A stretch of 44,222 nucleotides of DNA from Thermoproteota archaeon (GCA_027491785.1 JAOZGJ010000079.1:1-44222), one strand, 5' to 3'. Positions 16,062-23,908 are shown, counted from the stretch's first letter. Notes: generated by a model from the letters alone, not told the origin. Numbers and translations are program-made.

Positions 16062-17246
16062 TTAAACTAGGAGATCACTGAGAGTCGTCTGTACCAAGTG
16101 ATTCCTCAGCATTATGGAACTGCTTATCCAAGTATTTATAGGAAGCTCGAGCCTCTTTTTAATAAGGGAGAGGCACTCCTCCAAGCTATCGCATGTAAAG
16201 GGCCTCTTCCTTAATGCGTTTCTCACAGTCTCCCTTACATTCCATACCCCAATGGGTATATAGCCCGGATGTATCTCCCTGAGTATAAGCACGGATGCCT
16301 GCCTTCTCTCCTCAAATAGTTTTTCGGTAACTGCTAGCCTACCCGAGTAGTAGCATCCTCCCATACTCGCATACTCTCTCCTTCCATTGAATGGCTCGTA
16401 ATCTCCAGCTATCCCTAGCCAATTAGTGAGGGTACCGGGGAACCAAGCTTCTATGGATTCATAGCTCCATTTATCCGGTATGAACAATATGGCCCATTTA
16501 TTCCTCAGGTACTCTATGTAATAGACCCTGTACTCGTTTATCGGTGGAAATACCTTTATCTTTTCTATCAAAAACTTGGATATAAGATCATCTACGGCTG
16601 TTATGGACCATCTAGTTGGTACAAATTTTCTCCTCCTAGCTATGCCAAACAATCCGGCACTGAAGCCCTGTTGTATCTTCGATACCGGCAGCCCTCTCCT
16701 ATAGAGGTCAATTACCGCTTCTCTCGCACTCATATCTCGATCATAATACACTCTTTCTATCCTGTGATCCGATCTCCCAGGCTCTACCTTCAATTCCTCG
16801 AGCTGAGCAGATGGGCCGAATGGTTGGTGATCTTCAGATATCACGATACCCCTCGGTGGATGCCTTAGCTTCGCCTCCATATCAACTGAGAGATCGGAGA
16901 GCATGGATTCTCTCAATTCTCTCGCGTACTTATCATCTAATTGGGTTACTTTAAGCTTCTTCTTTCCCCTCAATAGTTGAATCCTCATTCTAAGTATCTC
17001 CTCAAGCTCCTTCCCGAACCACCTCTCGGTCAATCCCAAATACTCGGTTCTACCTAGGAAGGGAGGGATCAGAGGACCTACATACACTTTCGGATAGCCA
17101 TATCTCCCAACGAATATTTCGGGAGGAGAGGAACCTGCTATCTCTTCACCCTTGATTAAGGGGATGAATCTGAGTACTGATTTTAATTCTACCTTTTCCA
17201 GCTTCTTGATCCTGTAATCCCCAGTCAAGAGCTTGAGCTTCTTCAT
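16062..17246 (-). CDS. Nre-family archaeal DNA-repair protein
   Basis: Archaeal Nre family protein (DUF650/DUF651), 394 aa. The diagnostic segment SPPEIFVGRYGYPKVYVGPLI is near the N terminus, followed by DMEAKLRHPPRG and the C-terminal block GGCYYSGRLAV. Haloferax NreA is linked to repair of mitomycin-C damage and binds PCNA through a C-terminal PIP motif. Here the last nine residues, QTTLSDLLV (386-394), look like a PIP motif with the aromatic pair replaced by Leu-Leu. The Cys-rich N-terminal finger seen in many members is absent. A minus-strand TATA sequence at 17271-17276 predicts leaderless transcription from ATG 17246. Confidence 0.85.
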   Translation of the reverse strand: MKKLKLLTGDYRIKKLEKVELKSVLRFIPLIKGEEIAGSSPPEIFVGRYGYPKVYVGPLIPPFLGRTEYLGLTERWFGKELEEILRMRIQLLRGKKKLKVTQLDDKYARELRESMLSDLSVDMEAKLRHPPRGIVISEDHQPFGPSAQLEELKVEPGRSDHRIERVYYDRDMSAREAVIDLYRRGLPVSKIQQGFSAGLFGIARRRKFVPTRWSITAVDDLISKFLIEKIKVFPPINEYRVYYIEYLRNKWAILFIPDKWSYESIEAWFPGTLTNWLGIAGDYEPFNGRREYASMGGCYYSGRLAVTEKLFEERRQASVLILREIHPGYIPIGVWNVRETVRNALRKRPFTCDSLEECLSLIKKRLELPINTWISSSIMLRNHLVQTTLSDLLV

Positions 17247-17281
17247 CCAATATTTTTAGGATGGCCCCCATATAAATTAAT
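17247..17281. promoter_or_regulatory. Interlocked divergent promoters of the Nre and SPL-like genes
   Basis: Only 35 bp separate the two start codons. The minus-strand box TTTATA (17271-17276) lies about 26 bp before the Nre ATG. The plus-strand box ATATTTTT (17250-17257) lies about 26 bp before the GTG at 17282. Each core promoter overlaps the other transcript's start region, so both messages should be leaderless and the two polymerases should compete. Confidence 0.5.
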
Positions 17282-18055
17282 GTGATAAGGGAGATAAGGG
17301 TCAAGAGCATTTTAAACAGGAGCTACATAGGAGATTATTGCATAAACCCATATATCGGATGCTCACATGCTTGTGTTTACTGTTATGCCCATTATTATAC
17401 AAAGCTTAGGGGATATTCTGAGCCATGGGGGAGCTATGTTTACGTTAAGGTGAATGCGCCTGAACTCCTCTCAAGGGAGATAAGAAGGAGGAAGAAGGGA
17501 GTTGTATATCTTTCATCCCTAACCGATCCTTACCAACAGGTTGAGTCGAGATATGGGATAACCAGGAAGGTACTGGAGATCCTATTGAGGAATAGATGGC
17601 CCGTGATAGTCCAGACCAAATCTCCCCTCGTCTTAAGGGACATAGACCTCCTGAGTAACATGGAAGCTAACGTGGGATTTACCATAATTACGCTAGATGA
17701 GAAATTGAGGAGGACCTTCGAGCCACACGCTCCTCCTGTTTCAGATAGGATAAACGCTCTTTCGAGAATTAAGAGGAGAGGTATAAGGACCTTCGCCTTT
17801 ATTGGCCCCATACTCCCAAAAACTAGCTTGAACGAGCTAATACAGATCATAGAAGCGGTTAGAGATTACGTTGATGTAATATATTTCGACAGGTTAAACT
17901 TTAAACCTGGCCTTCGTGACAGGATGGATCACGTATTTTCAAGTATGGGGCTACCTGACTGGTCGACTGGTTTAAGTTCATATTATGTTAAGATAAAGAG
18001 ATCGCTCAAGGAGTACTTAAGGAAAGAGGACATTTCTGGCGTATTTGTTTACTAA
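17282..18055 (+). CDS. SPL-like radical SAM protein (COG1533)
   Basis: Radical SAM protein of 257 aa resembling the spore-photoproduct-lyase-like group (COG1533). The cluster motif GCSHACVYCYAHYY has Cys27, Cys31 and Cys34 in CX3CX2C spacing, after INPYIGC. VNAPELLSREIRRRKKGVVYLSSLTDPYQQVE matches the COG1533 core. The enzyme should cleave S-adenosylmethionine to start a radical reaction. Whether it repairs DNA photoproducts is not known for this group. The GTG at 17282 fits a leaderless start given the upstream TATA sequence. It is divergent from the Nre repair gene, which strengthens a DNA-damage link by context only. Confidence 0.82.
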   Translation: MIREIRVKSILNRSYIGDYCINPYIGCSHACVYCYAHYYTKLRGYSEPWGSYVYVKVNAPELLSREIRRRKKGVVYLSSLTDPYQQVESRYGITRKVLEILLRNRWPVIVQTKSPLVLRDIDLLSNMEANVGFTIITLDEKLRRTFEPHAPPVSDRINALSRIKRRGIRTFAFIGPILPKTSLNELIQIIEAVRDYVDVIYFDRLNFKPGLRDRMDHVFSSMGLPDWSTGLSSYYVKIKRSLKEYLRKEDISGVFVY

Positions 18056-18115
18056 ATTGCCTTCATTACCGCAGGTTCCTTAGTATATATCTAATTTTAC
18101 CATCACTTGCCTATC

Positions 18116-18121
18116 TTTTTT
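18116..18121 (+). terminator. T6 tract after the SPL-like gene
   Basis: A run of six T about 60 bp after the stop codon, in an AT-rich gap with no gene. It is a plausible archaeal terminator. Confidence 0.35.
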
Positions 18122-18218
18122 GAGACAATTTAAGATTTATCCCGAGAACCTTTAAATTAAATGCCTATTCCTCCCCTAGGCTAGATGAAAACCCAGCAAT
18201 ATATGAGGTGATGTTGAC

Positions 18219-18965
18219 ATGGCCTTCTATGGTGGAGGTGAGTTCGATTCCCTAACTAGCGGGTTGAGAGATTTGAGGTCAGGATCCCTATTTGAGATAC
18301 TCTCCATTGTGATCCTCCTTATAGCATTCATCCCTCTATTCACAATGGTTCCCTTAGCTGGTCCAATGGCTCCTAGGATGATGCCCCTAGCTGGCCTCAT
18401 GATAACTCAGATATTCTTCATACTTGGAATCGCTTTAATAGCGGTCATTCTAGCAATACTTTCGTTTTACAAATTTTATAAGGCTGCAAGCCATTTCAAG
18501 GAGTACGATCCAAGTAGACTTGGCATAGGGAAAACTGGTGTCTTGCTCATCATAATAGCTATAATTCTCATAATAGTGGCTGGAGCAGTTCTTGCAGGAT
18601 CTGTTGCTACCTCCTTCAGTAGTTCTTTAATTACAGGGCCATCCCATACTCCTATGGGTCCTGCTAATATAGGAGGAATGGGTATGGGTCTTATCGGAGC
18701 TGCCATTTCCCTACTCCTCATAGTGATCATTGCCGGCATTCTAGCTTTGATAGGCTCGATATTCTTCGGAATAATGGTAATGAGACTCGGGGAAATAGAA
18801 AATGTGGAACCGGGATTTAAGACCGCAGGCATAATATATATAATAAGCGTGGTACTTTCGTTGATTCCTTACATAGCCATAGTCGGGTTCATACTATCAA
18901 TAATATCCTTGGTAATGATGTACTCCTATTCAGGCAAGAGCTTAGAAAAGCTCGGAGTTCCTTAG
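18219..18965 (+). CDS. DUF996-like multi-spanning membrane protein
   Basis: 248 aa, five or six hydrophobic helices separated by short loops. A soluble N-terminal stretch (MAFYGGGEFDSLTSGLRDLRSG) comes first. The end, RLGEIENVEPGFKTAGIIYIISVVLSLIPYIAIVGFILSI with a final SYSGKSLEKLG, resembles the archaeal DUF996 pattern of a Gly/Ile-rich helix pair. One loop (about residues 135-150) is rich in Gly, Met and Pro. No catalytic motif is visible and the function is unknown. The ATG at 18219 has a clear GGTGAT ribosome binding site 5 nt upstream. Confidence 0.6.
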   Translation: MAFYGGGEFDSLTSGLRDLRSGSLFEILSIVILLIAFIPLFTMVPLAGPMAPRMMPLAGLMITQIFFILGIALIAVILAILSFYKFYKAASHFKEYDPSRLGIGKTGVLLIIIAIILIIVAGAVLAGSVATSFSSSLITGPSHTPMGPANIGGMGMGLIGAAISLLLIVIIAGILALIGSIFFGIMVMRLGEIENVEPGFKTAGIIYIISVVLSLIPYIAIVGFILSIISLVMMYSYSGKSLEKLGVP

Positions 18966-19006
18966 ACAAGACGAGTTAGCTAGAAAGAAAGAGGGAGAGA
19001 GTGGCC
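18966..19006 (-). terminator. Pyrimidine-rich tract after the NifX-like gene
   Basis: Between convergent genes. Minus-strand RNA reads as CUCUCUCCCUCUUUCUUUC. It is a C/U-rich 3' tract like those after other genes here; termination is inferred. Confidence 0.3.
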
Positions 19007-19486
19007 CTAAGATATCTCTTTTAACCTTTTCTCTATTTCCTCTATCCTCTTTTTAATCCAATCTCTTCTCTCCTTCAGCCACCTTATTTCTTCTTCTCTA
19101 CTGAGGGGATACGGGGGTGGAGCTATTGGAGGAGGTAACGCTTGAGGTTGAGGCAGGGGACCTCTTAGGTATGTCTCAATCGCCTCTCTCACGGTTATTC
19201 CAGCTGGGACAGGTATCCATGATATTCCAGATGCTGATAGAACCGATGCTGCATTTGGACCTACGTCGCTGGCAAGCACGACCTGAACCCCTAACTCCCT
19301 GAGATATTGGGCTAAGGAGGGCCCTGCCCCTCCTGGGATTTGAGCATAGGGGTTGCTCTCTACTCTCACATCAACCAACTTCTGGTCCTGAACCTCAGCT
19401 ATGGCTATGAAGGGGGCTCGACCGAATAGATAGGATATCCTCGAATTGGGCCCCTCCGATGTATCAGAGGGAATTGCTACCTTCAT
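19007..19486 (-). CDS. NifX/ORP-like protein with C-terminal coiled coil
   Basis: Dinitrogenase iron-molybdenum cofactor family domain (COG1433) in residues 1-110: MKVAIPSDTSEG, YLFGRAPFIAI, the G-rich PGGAGPSLAQYLRELGVQVVLASDVG and VREAIETYLRG. A Pro/Gln-rich linker (113-130) and a charged helix (about 132-159) follow. Related proteins such as the orange protein of Desulfovibrio gigas bind a Mo-Cu-S cluster; binding here is not shown. Its ATG overlaps the stop of the DUF5320-like gene (4 bp). The coiled-coil tail matches the tail of that neighbour, suggesting the two proteins bind each other through it. Confidence 0.85.
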   Translation of the reverse strand: MKVAIPSDTSEGPNSRISYLFGRAPFIAIAEVQDQKLVDVRVESNPYAQIPGGAGPSLAQYLRELGVQVVLASDVGPNAASVLSASGISWIPVPAGITVREAIETYLRGPLPQPQALPPPIAPPPYPLSREEEIRWLKERRDWIKKRIEEIEKRLKEIS

Positions 19487-19938
19487 GTTTTCTCCTCTCC
19501 CAGTTCACGTAGCCTCCTCTCTATCTCCTGGAGCTCTCTCTTCAGGTATTCTCTCTCATTCTCAAGCATATCCTTCTCGCTTATTGCCGGAGTATAGGGA
19601 GTTATTGGCGTCGGTGAAGTGGAAGGAGTTACTGATGTAGAACTTCCGGTCCAAGGCCAAGCTGTCCATGGCGAGGTCCAAGGCCAAGGTGGTATAGCAG
19701 AACCGAAGACTTGCCAAGCATGAACTACTTGCCCGCTAGGTGATATATAGAACGCCCAAGGACCTATGCCGCTCCTGCAGGGTCCTATGTATCTATAGCC
19801 ACGTGCTGCTGCACTAGATATATATTGGGGACCGATCCACCAAGCCCAACCTCTACCCCATCCACCTCCAAAACCCCAGCCTCTCCTCCATCCTCCTCTC
19901 CGACCTCTACCCCACCATCCACCGAACCACCAACTCAT
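19483..19938 (-). CDS. DUF5320-like Gly/Trp/Arg-rich protein with coiled-coil tail
   Basis: About 151 aa from ATG 19938. The N terminus is Gly-Trp-Arg-rich (WWFGGWWGRGRRGGWRRGW), the middle is Trp/Pro/Ser/Thr-rich, and the last 32 residues (EKDMLENEREYLKRELQEI onward) are a coiled coil typical of DUF5320 proteins. DUF5320 genes commonly sit next to COG1433 NifX-like genes in archaea, as here. The start at 19938 is chosen because GGTGAT precedes it by 4 nt and a TATA box at 19971-19977 puts the transcript start near 19948, downstream of an earlier in-frame ATG at 19962. Function unknown. Confidence 0.75.
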   Translation of the reverse strand: MSWWFGGWWGRGRRGGWRRGWGFGGGWGRGWAWWIGPQYISSAAARGYRYIGPCRSGIGPWAFYISPSGQVVHAWQVFGSAIPPWPWTSPWTAWPWTGSSTSVTPSTSPTPITPYTPAISEKDMLENEREYLKRELQEIERRLRELGEEKT

Positions 19939-19968
19939 ATATATCACCAAGATAGATATCATAGTAAT

Positions 19969-19979
19969 CTATAAAAAGG
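19969..19979. promoter_or_regulatory. Single TATA element between PadR and DUF5320-like genes
   Basis: CTATAAAAAGG lies 26-36 bp from both divergent starts. Read on plus it sets a start near 20000 (PadR ATG 20005); read on minus it sets one near 19948 (DUF5320 ATG 19938). No second equally good box exists for either gene, so the element may be used in both directions. The PadR protein may control it. Confidence 0.45.
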
Positions 19980-20004
19980 TAACCCTTCTATATACGCGAT
20001 AGAT

Positions 20005-20358
20005 ATGAGGAAGAGGTGGAGGAGGGGAATAGGTGGAGGCCCAAGTCTAGGGGTATCTGGGCTTTACCCTCTGCTTGTGCTCCTTATGATACATAAAGGC
20101 GCCTTGCATGGCTATGAGATAAGGAGAAGGATAGAGGAGCTAACTAATATACCAATGCCAGCCGGATTCGTCTACGTTACCTTAGATAGGCTGGAGACCT
20201 CTGGCTTAGTTACATCCTCTCCTCTACCAGGGGATCCAAGGGGGAAGAGAATTTATAGGCTAACTCCTCTAGGCTTTCAGGTCCTGATATCAAGGATAAA
20301 TGAATTAAAGGCCTTAAAGTCACTGATAGATAAGATACTCAATCTATATGAGGAATGA
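20005..20358 (+). CDS. PadR-family transcriptional regulator
   Basis: PadR winged-helix regulator of 117 aa. The family core is LYPLLVLLMIHKGALHGYEI (residues 20-39), then the recognition helix segment MPAGFVYVTLDRLETSGLV and the wing (GDPRGKRIYRLTPLG). The N terminus is very basic (RKRWRRG). The long C-terminal helical domain of PadR-s1 proteins is missing, as in PadR-s2. It is divergent from the DUF5320/NifX-like operon with a shared TATA region, so autoregulation and control of that operon is the likely job. Confidence 0.88.
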   Translation: MRKRWRRGIGGGPSLGVSGLYPLLVLLMIHKGALHGYEIRRRIEELTNIPMPAGFVYVTLDRLETSGLVTSSPLPGDPRGKRIYRLTPLGFQVLISRINELKALKSLIDKILNLYEE

Positions 20359-20402
20359 AATCCCTGTGGTGACGGGTGGTATGCAGGGTAGGGAGGAGGC
20401 AT

Positions 20403-20684
20403 ATGGAAGAGAAGGCTAGGGCATACCTAAGGATATACGGCAGAGTTCAGGGGGTATTCTTCAGATCTAGCATGAGGGAAGTAGCGAGAAAGTATGGAGT
20501 AACTGGATGGGTAAGAAATTTGAGGGATGGCAGCGTAGAAGCTGTTATAGAGGGAGATAGGCATGCCCTAGAGAGAATCATAGAGTGGGCGCATAGAGGG
20601 CCTCCTCTAGCTAGAGTGGATGACTTAAAGGTTAGGTGGGGCGAATATAAGGGAGAATTCGAGGATTTCAGTATACTTAGGTAG
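20403..20684 (+). CDS. acyP: Acylphosphatase
   Basis: Small acylphosphatase of 93 aa, normal length. The signature [13 protein letters not shown] contains catalytic Arg21, and [13 protein letters not shown] contains catalytic Asn39. It hydrolyses carboxyl-phosphate bonds. The start at 20403 is preferred over an upstream in-frame ATG (20376) because the GGGAGGAGG ribosome binding site lies directly before it and the protein then begins [10 protein letters not shown] as in relatives. It follows the PadR gene by 45 bp and may share its transcript. Confidence 0.93.
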   Translation: MEEKARAYLRIYGRVQGVFFRSSMREVARKYGVTGWVRNLRDGSVEAVIEGDRHALERIIEWAHRGPPLARVDDLKVRWGEYKGEFEDFSILR

Positions 20685-20798
20685 CAGCCGAATAGGGCAG
20701 AAGTAAAAGAGGAGCAGTAGATAATACGCTTACTACCAATTAATCATCAACCATCAGAATCAAGGGAAGATCCTTCGATATGGAAGCCGCACCGCATC

Positions 20799-20808
20799 AT
20801 TTATATGT
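20799..20808 (+). promoter_or_regulatory. TATA box of the htpX-like gene
   Basis: ATTTATATGT about 46 bp upstream of ATG 20850. It predicts a leader of about 20 nt that carries the GAGAGGGAT ribosome binding site. Confidence 0.45.
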
Positions 20809-20849
20809 TTATTACCTCTACCTCCTAATTAATTGAGAGAGGGATTGAA

Positions 20850-21791
20850 ATGAGTATGAGGGGAGGCCTCTCTCTATTAGGCCTCAAGATAGATATGATG
20901 CTTACCCTTTCCTTCATAATAGCAGTCTCTGGTTTTGTTTTTGTATTCCTGCTAGGATCCAGCCTCGGGTTAGTAGGCGGCTTAGCGGTAGCTCTAGCTT
21001 TTAACTTCCTCATGTGGCTGGCCTCACCATATCTCCTCACTACCATGTACAGATTGAAGCCCGTGGAAAGGGGTGATATGCCTTGGCTCTATTCCACTAT
21101 TGAGATGCTTGCGATGAAAAGTGGACTTAAGAGGATGCCCAAGGTATATATAGCTCCAACTAATGTACCAAACGCATTTGCATTTGGCAGTCCCTTATTC
21201 GGATATGGAGTCGCTGTGACTGAGGGACTGCTACATACGCTGAATGAGGACGAGATAGAAGCGGTTCTAGGCCACGAGATAGGTCATATAAGGCATGGTG
21301 ATATGCATGTAATGATGATCGCTACTTCCCTCCCAGCTATTTTCCTTTACATAGGTAGATGGCTCATTTGGGGATCCGTGCTTGGATATGGCTCAAGGGA
21401 TAGGGATGAAGCCGGTTACACTTACATGATAGGAATTTCCCTTATGGTTATAGGATGGCTCCTTTACCTGCTAGCCCTGCACCTGAGCAGGTTAAGGGAG
21501 TTCTATGCGGATGCCCATTCAGCCACTACCGTCGAGAGAGGAGCTGAAAAGCTCCAGAGAGCTCTTGTTAAGATAGTTGAGAACACGGATCCTAAGCAGG
21601 GAGCTAAACTGGCCAGTGCAAAAGCCCTGATGATCACTGACCCGACCCAGAGGGAAATTGCTGAGGAGGACATAAGATCAATTATGGAGAGGGAAGTGTC
21701 CTTCTCCGAGAGGATCATGAGCCTCTTCTCCACACATCCAAGAATAGAGGAAAGGCTCAGAAAGCTGGAGGAGCTAAAGAGAGTAAGCTGA
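20850..21791 (+). CDS. htpX: HtpX-like M48 zinc metalloprotease
   Basis: Membrane-bound M48B protease (313 aa). Two N-terminal helices (about 17-60) are followed by the catalytic motif LGHEIGHIRHGD (His142, Glu143, His146). A second hydrophobic pair (about 155-212) comes next, and the third zinc ligand Glu217 is in LREFYADAHSA. A C-terminal SERIMSLFSTHPRIEERLRKLEEL segment matches HtpX. It takes part in quality control of membrane proteins with an active site facing the cytoplasm. Its ATG is preceded by GAGAGGGATTGAA. Confidence 0.93.
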   Translation: MSMRGGLSLLGLKIDMMLTLSFIIAVSGFVFVFLLGSSLGLVGGLAVALAFNFLMWLASPYLLTTMYRLKPVERGDMPWLYSTIEMLAMKSGLKRMPKVYIAPTNVPNAFAFGSPLFGYGVAVTEGLLHTLNEDEIEAVLGHEIGHIRHGDMHVMMIATSLPAIFLYIGRWLIWGSVLGYGSRDRDEAGYTYMIGISLMVIGWLLYLLALHLSRLREFYADAHSATTVERGAEKLQRALVKIVENTDPKQGAKLASAKALMITDPTQREIAEEDIRSIMEREVSFSERIMSLFSTHPRIEERLRKLEELKRVS

Positions 21792-21858
21792 GATGGGTTC
21801 ATATGATTATTCATCTCTGTCCTAGATCATCGATTAATAAAATCGATTCAATTAAATT

Positions 21859-21876
21859 CAATTTTTATTTTTATCC
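21859..21876 (+). promoter_or_regulatory. T-rich element between htpX and NifX-like genes (terminator and/or TATA)
   Basis: CAATTTTTATTTTTATCC lies 68 bp after the htpX stop and about 40 bp before the next gene. It could end the htpX message (two T5 runs) or act as the TATA box of the NifX-like gene, with a start near 21895. Sequence alone does not separate these. Confidence 0.35.
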
Positions 21877-21908
21877 TTGGGAAAAACAAAATAGAGGGTG
21901 CATCCCTA

Positions 21909-22298
21909 TTGGAGATGATGAAGGTAGCAATCCCCGCTAAAGGTCCTGAAGGTTTGGATGCCATAGCCTTTGGTCAGCCTTCTTACGCTCCCTTCTTCGT
22001 GATAATTACCGTGGAGGATTCAGAAGTAAAAAAGGTCGATGTGATAAGGAATCCAGCCTCTGGTCTCCTCTCTTACAGGGGACCTAGCTTGGCATCTTGG
22101 CTTAAGCATATGGGAGTTAATGTGCTAGTTTCCATATCACTTCCTGAAGATGTCATGAGGAGTCTGACCTCTTGGGGAATAAAAGCCGTCTTTGCGATGG
22201 GCAGAACTGTTAAGGAGGTATTGGATGCATATCTCTCTGGAACCTACAGGCCCCCTATGGAAAATAAAGGTGATAATAAGGGCCTGCTTCGTGGATAA
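21909..22298 (+). CDS. NifX/ORP-like protein (second copy)
   Basis: COG1433 dinitrogenase iron-molybdenum cofactor family domain covering nearly the whole protein (129 aa): MMKVAIPAKGPEGLDAIAFG, APFFVIITVEDSEVKKVDV, GPSLASWLKHMGVNVLVSI and TVKEVLDAYLSG. Unlike the copy at 19007 it has no coiled-coil tail, only a short polar end. TTG at 21909 is taken as the start since GAGGGTG lies 8 nt upstream; ATG codons at 21915 and 21918 are alternatives. It probably binds a metal or metal-sulfur cluster, but no ligands can be named. Confidence 0.82.
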   Translation: MEMMKVAIPAKGPEGLDAIAFGQPSYAPFFVIITVEDSEVKKVDVIRNPASGLLSYRGPSLASWLKHMGVNVLVSISLPEDVMRSLTSWGIKAVFAMGRTVKEVLDAYLSGTYRPPMENKGDNKGLLRG

Positions 22299-22321
22299 CC
22301 GATTATGTCTCTAATTCCACT

Positions 22322-23647
22322 TCACAGTATGGGATCGGCCTTCCTGCCAACTACTATTATGGGATCCCACACAGGAGCTAGAGGAGGAGCATAACCGACA
22401 TCTGTAAATATGAGATCGCTGCTCTTGGGTTTATATGGAAGAAGAGCTGCAGCAACATTTATTCTAGCCAAAGCTCCTTCACCTATGGCTTGAACCCCTA
22501 ATATTGTACCATCTTCATTTATCACGGCTTTTATCCAGATATCTCCCGGGTTTGGCATGTAATGAGCCTTGTTCTTTCCTTTTATCATTTCTCCCCTGAT
22601 GTTGTATCCCATTTTTCTAGCTTCAGCCTCAGTTAAGCCAGTTCCTGCTACTTCCACTCCGAAGATCCTAGCTGTCCAAGTCTTGACGGCACCCGGAAAC
22701 TCCACATTCTTTCCAGCTGCATTAGCTCCGGCTACTAATCCCATTTTATTGGCTACTTGAGCAAAGGGCATCCAGTCGGGCTTTCCAGTGACCCTGTTTA
22801 TGACTTCAGCGTTATCTCCTGCAGCATAAATGGAATCCAAGCTTGTCTGCATTCTAGAATTAACCTTAACTCCACCAGTCTCTCCTATCTTAGCCCCGGC
22901 ATCCTTCAGGAGGTCGACTGATGGCGCTATACCCGTGAAGACTAACACAAGATCTGCTTCTGTTGAAGTATCTCCTGATACTATCCTGAGACTGCTACCT
23001 GATCTCCTTATTTCCTCTACAGGCGTGCCAAAATGAAATTTCACCTCCTTTGCCAATAAATCCTTCAATATGAGACCCATATCTTCATCTAGGCTCCTTG
23101 GAAGGGGCCACTCGAAGTATTCAAAGACATGCACTTCTTTGCCAAGTCTAGCGATATTCTCAGCGAACTCTAAACCATTAAGCCCTGCTCCTATCACCGC
23201 AACTCTCTTAGCTTTAGTTAACCTCTTTTTGATCTCCTCTCCATCATCCAGGTGATGGGCAGTTAGAACACCGTCCTCATCGATCCCTGGTATTGGAAGC
23301 ATTTTCGACTTGGCGCCCGTAGCGACCACTAGGACGTCGTAGCTCAGCTCTTTAACCTCATCTCCCTTCCTGTATATTACCATCTTCTCTCTTGGATTGA
23401 TGCGCTCAGCAACAGCTTGAAGCTCCAAATTAATCCTTCTCTTCTCAATGAAGAAATTCGGAGGATAGTACATTAGATCGTCCAGTGATTTAACAACACC
23501 TCCCACATAGTAAGGAATGCCGCATAGGGCGAAACTGACATATTTCGTTCGTTCTATCACTGTTATCTCACTTTCAGGCTTATGCTTCCTTATCCTACTA
23601 GCAGCGGCCATGCCGGCAGGTCCAGCACCTATGATAACGGCCCTCAA
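22322..23647 (-). CDS. CoA-disulfide reductase / NAD(P)H-dependent flavoprotein
   Basis: Pyridine-nucleotide disulfide oxidoreductase of the CoA-disulfide reductase, NADH oxidase and NAD(P)H sulfur oxidoreductase group, 441 aa. It has FAD motif IIGAGPAGMAAA (5-16), the single redox cysteine SFALCGIPYYVGG (Cys42) in place of the CxxxxC pair, NAD(P) motif VAVIGAGLNGLEFAENIARLG, and the second FAD motif SIYAAGDNAEV. In archaeal thermophiles such enzymes reduce CoA disulfide, elemental sulfur or polysulfide. No rhodanese tail is fused. The start is TTG at 23645-23647, supported by a full GAGGTGAT ribosome binding site 3 nt upstream. Confidence 0.88.
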   Translation of the reverse strand: MRAVIIGAGPAGMAAASRIRKHKPESEITVIERTKYVSFALCGIPYYVGGVVKSLDDLMYYPPNFFIEKRRINLELQAVAERINPREKMVIYRKGDEVKELSYDVLVVATGAKSKMLPIPGIDEDGVLTAHHLDDGEEIKKRLTKAKRVAVIGAGLNGLEFAENIARLGKEVHVFEYFEWPLPRSLDEDMGLILKDLLAKEVKFHFGTPVEEIRRSGSSLRIVSGDTSTEADLVLVFTGIAPSVDLLKDAGAKIGETGGVKVNSRMQTSLDSIYAAGDNAEVINRVTGKPDWMPFAQVANKMGLVAGANAAGKNVEFPGAVKTWTARIFGVEVAGTGLTEAEARKMGYNIRGEMIKGKNKAHYMPNPGDIWIKAVINEDGTILGVQAIGEGALARINVAAALLPYKPKSSDLIFTDVGYAPPLAPVWDPIIVVGRKADPIL

Positions 23648-23747
23648 TCTATCACCTCACCTAAGAGCAGGAGGAAATTTTAACATATGCGCATGGCATG
23701 AGCCGGTCTACATTACACTAACTAAAGACGTACCAAAATCATATATG

Positions 23748-23766
23748 GGTCTTTACAACTAAGACC
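23748..23766. repeat. Inverted repeat upstream of the CoA-disulfide reductase gene
   Basis: GGTCTT and AAGACC separated by 7 bp, followed at once by the 10-bp palindrome CCTTTAAAGG (23764-23773). They lie about 100 bp upstream of the flavoprotein start in a 270-bp gap that holds no gene. A regulatory site is possible but unproven; I see nothing else in the gap apart from the U-rich tract near 23900. Confidence 0.25.
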
Positions 23767-23887
23767 TTTAAAGGACTTCTCATCTCATAAGCCAATTCAG
23801 ATCCATGATCTCCGAGTTGAAGAGTCCATTCCACCATAATGGGTGTAGCATAGCTGGATTTCATTTACGATAAAATATTGATAAGAT

Positions 23888-23908
23888 AGGAAAAGAAAAA
23901 GAAAATAA
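23888..23908 (-). terminator. U-rich tract after the prenyltransferase gene
   Basis: Minus-strand RNA after the stop contains UUAUUUUCUUUUUCUUUUCC, a good archaeal U-tract terminator. Confidence 0.5.
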
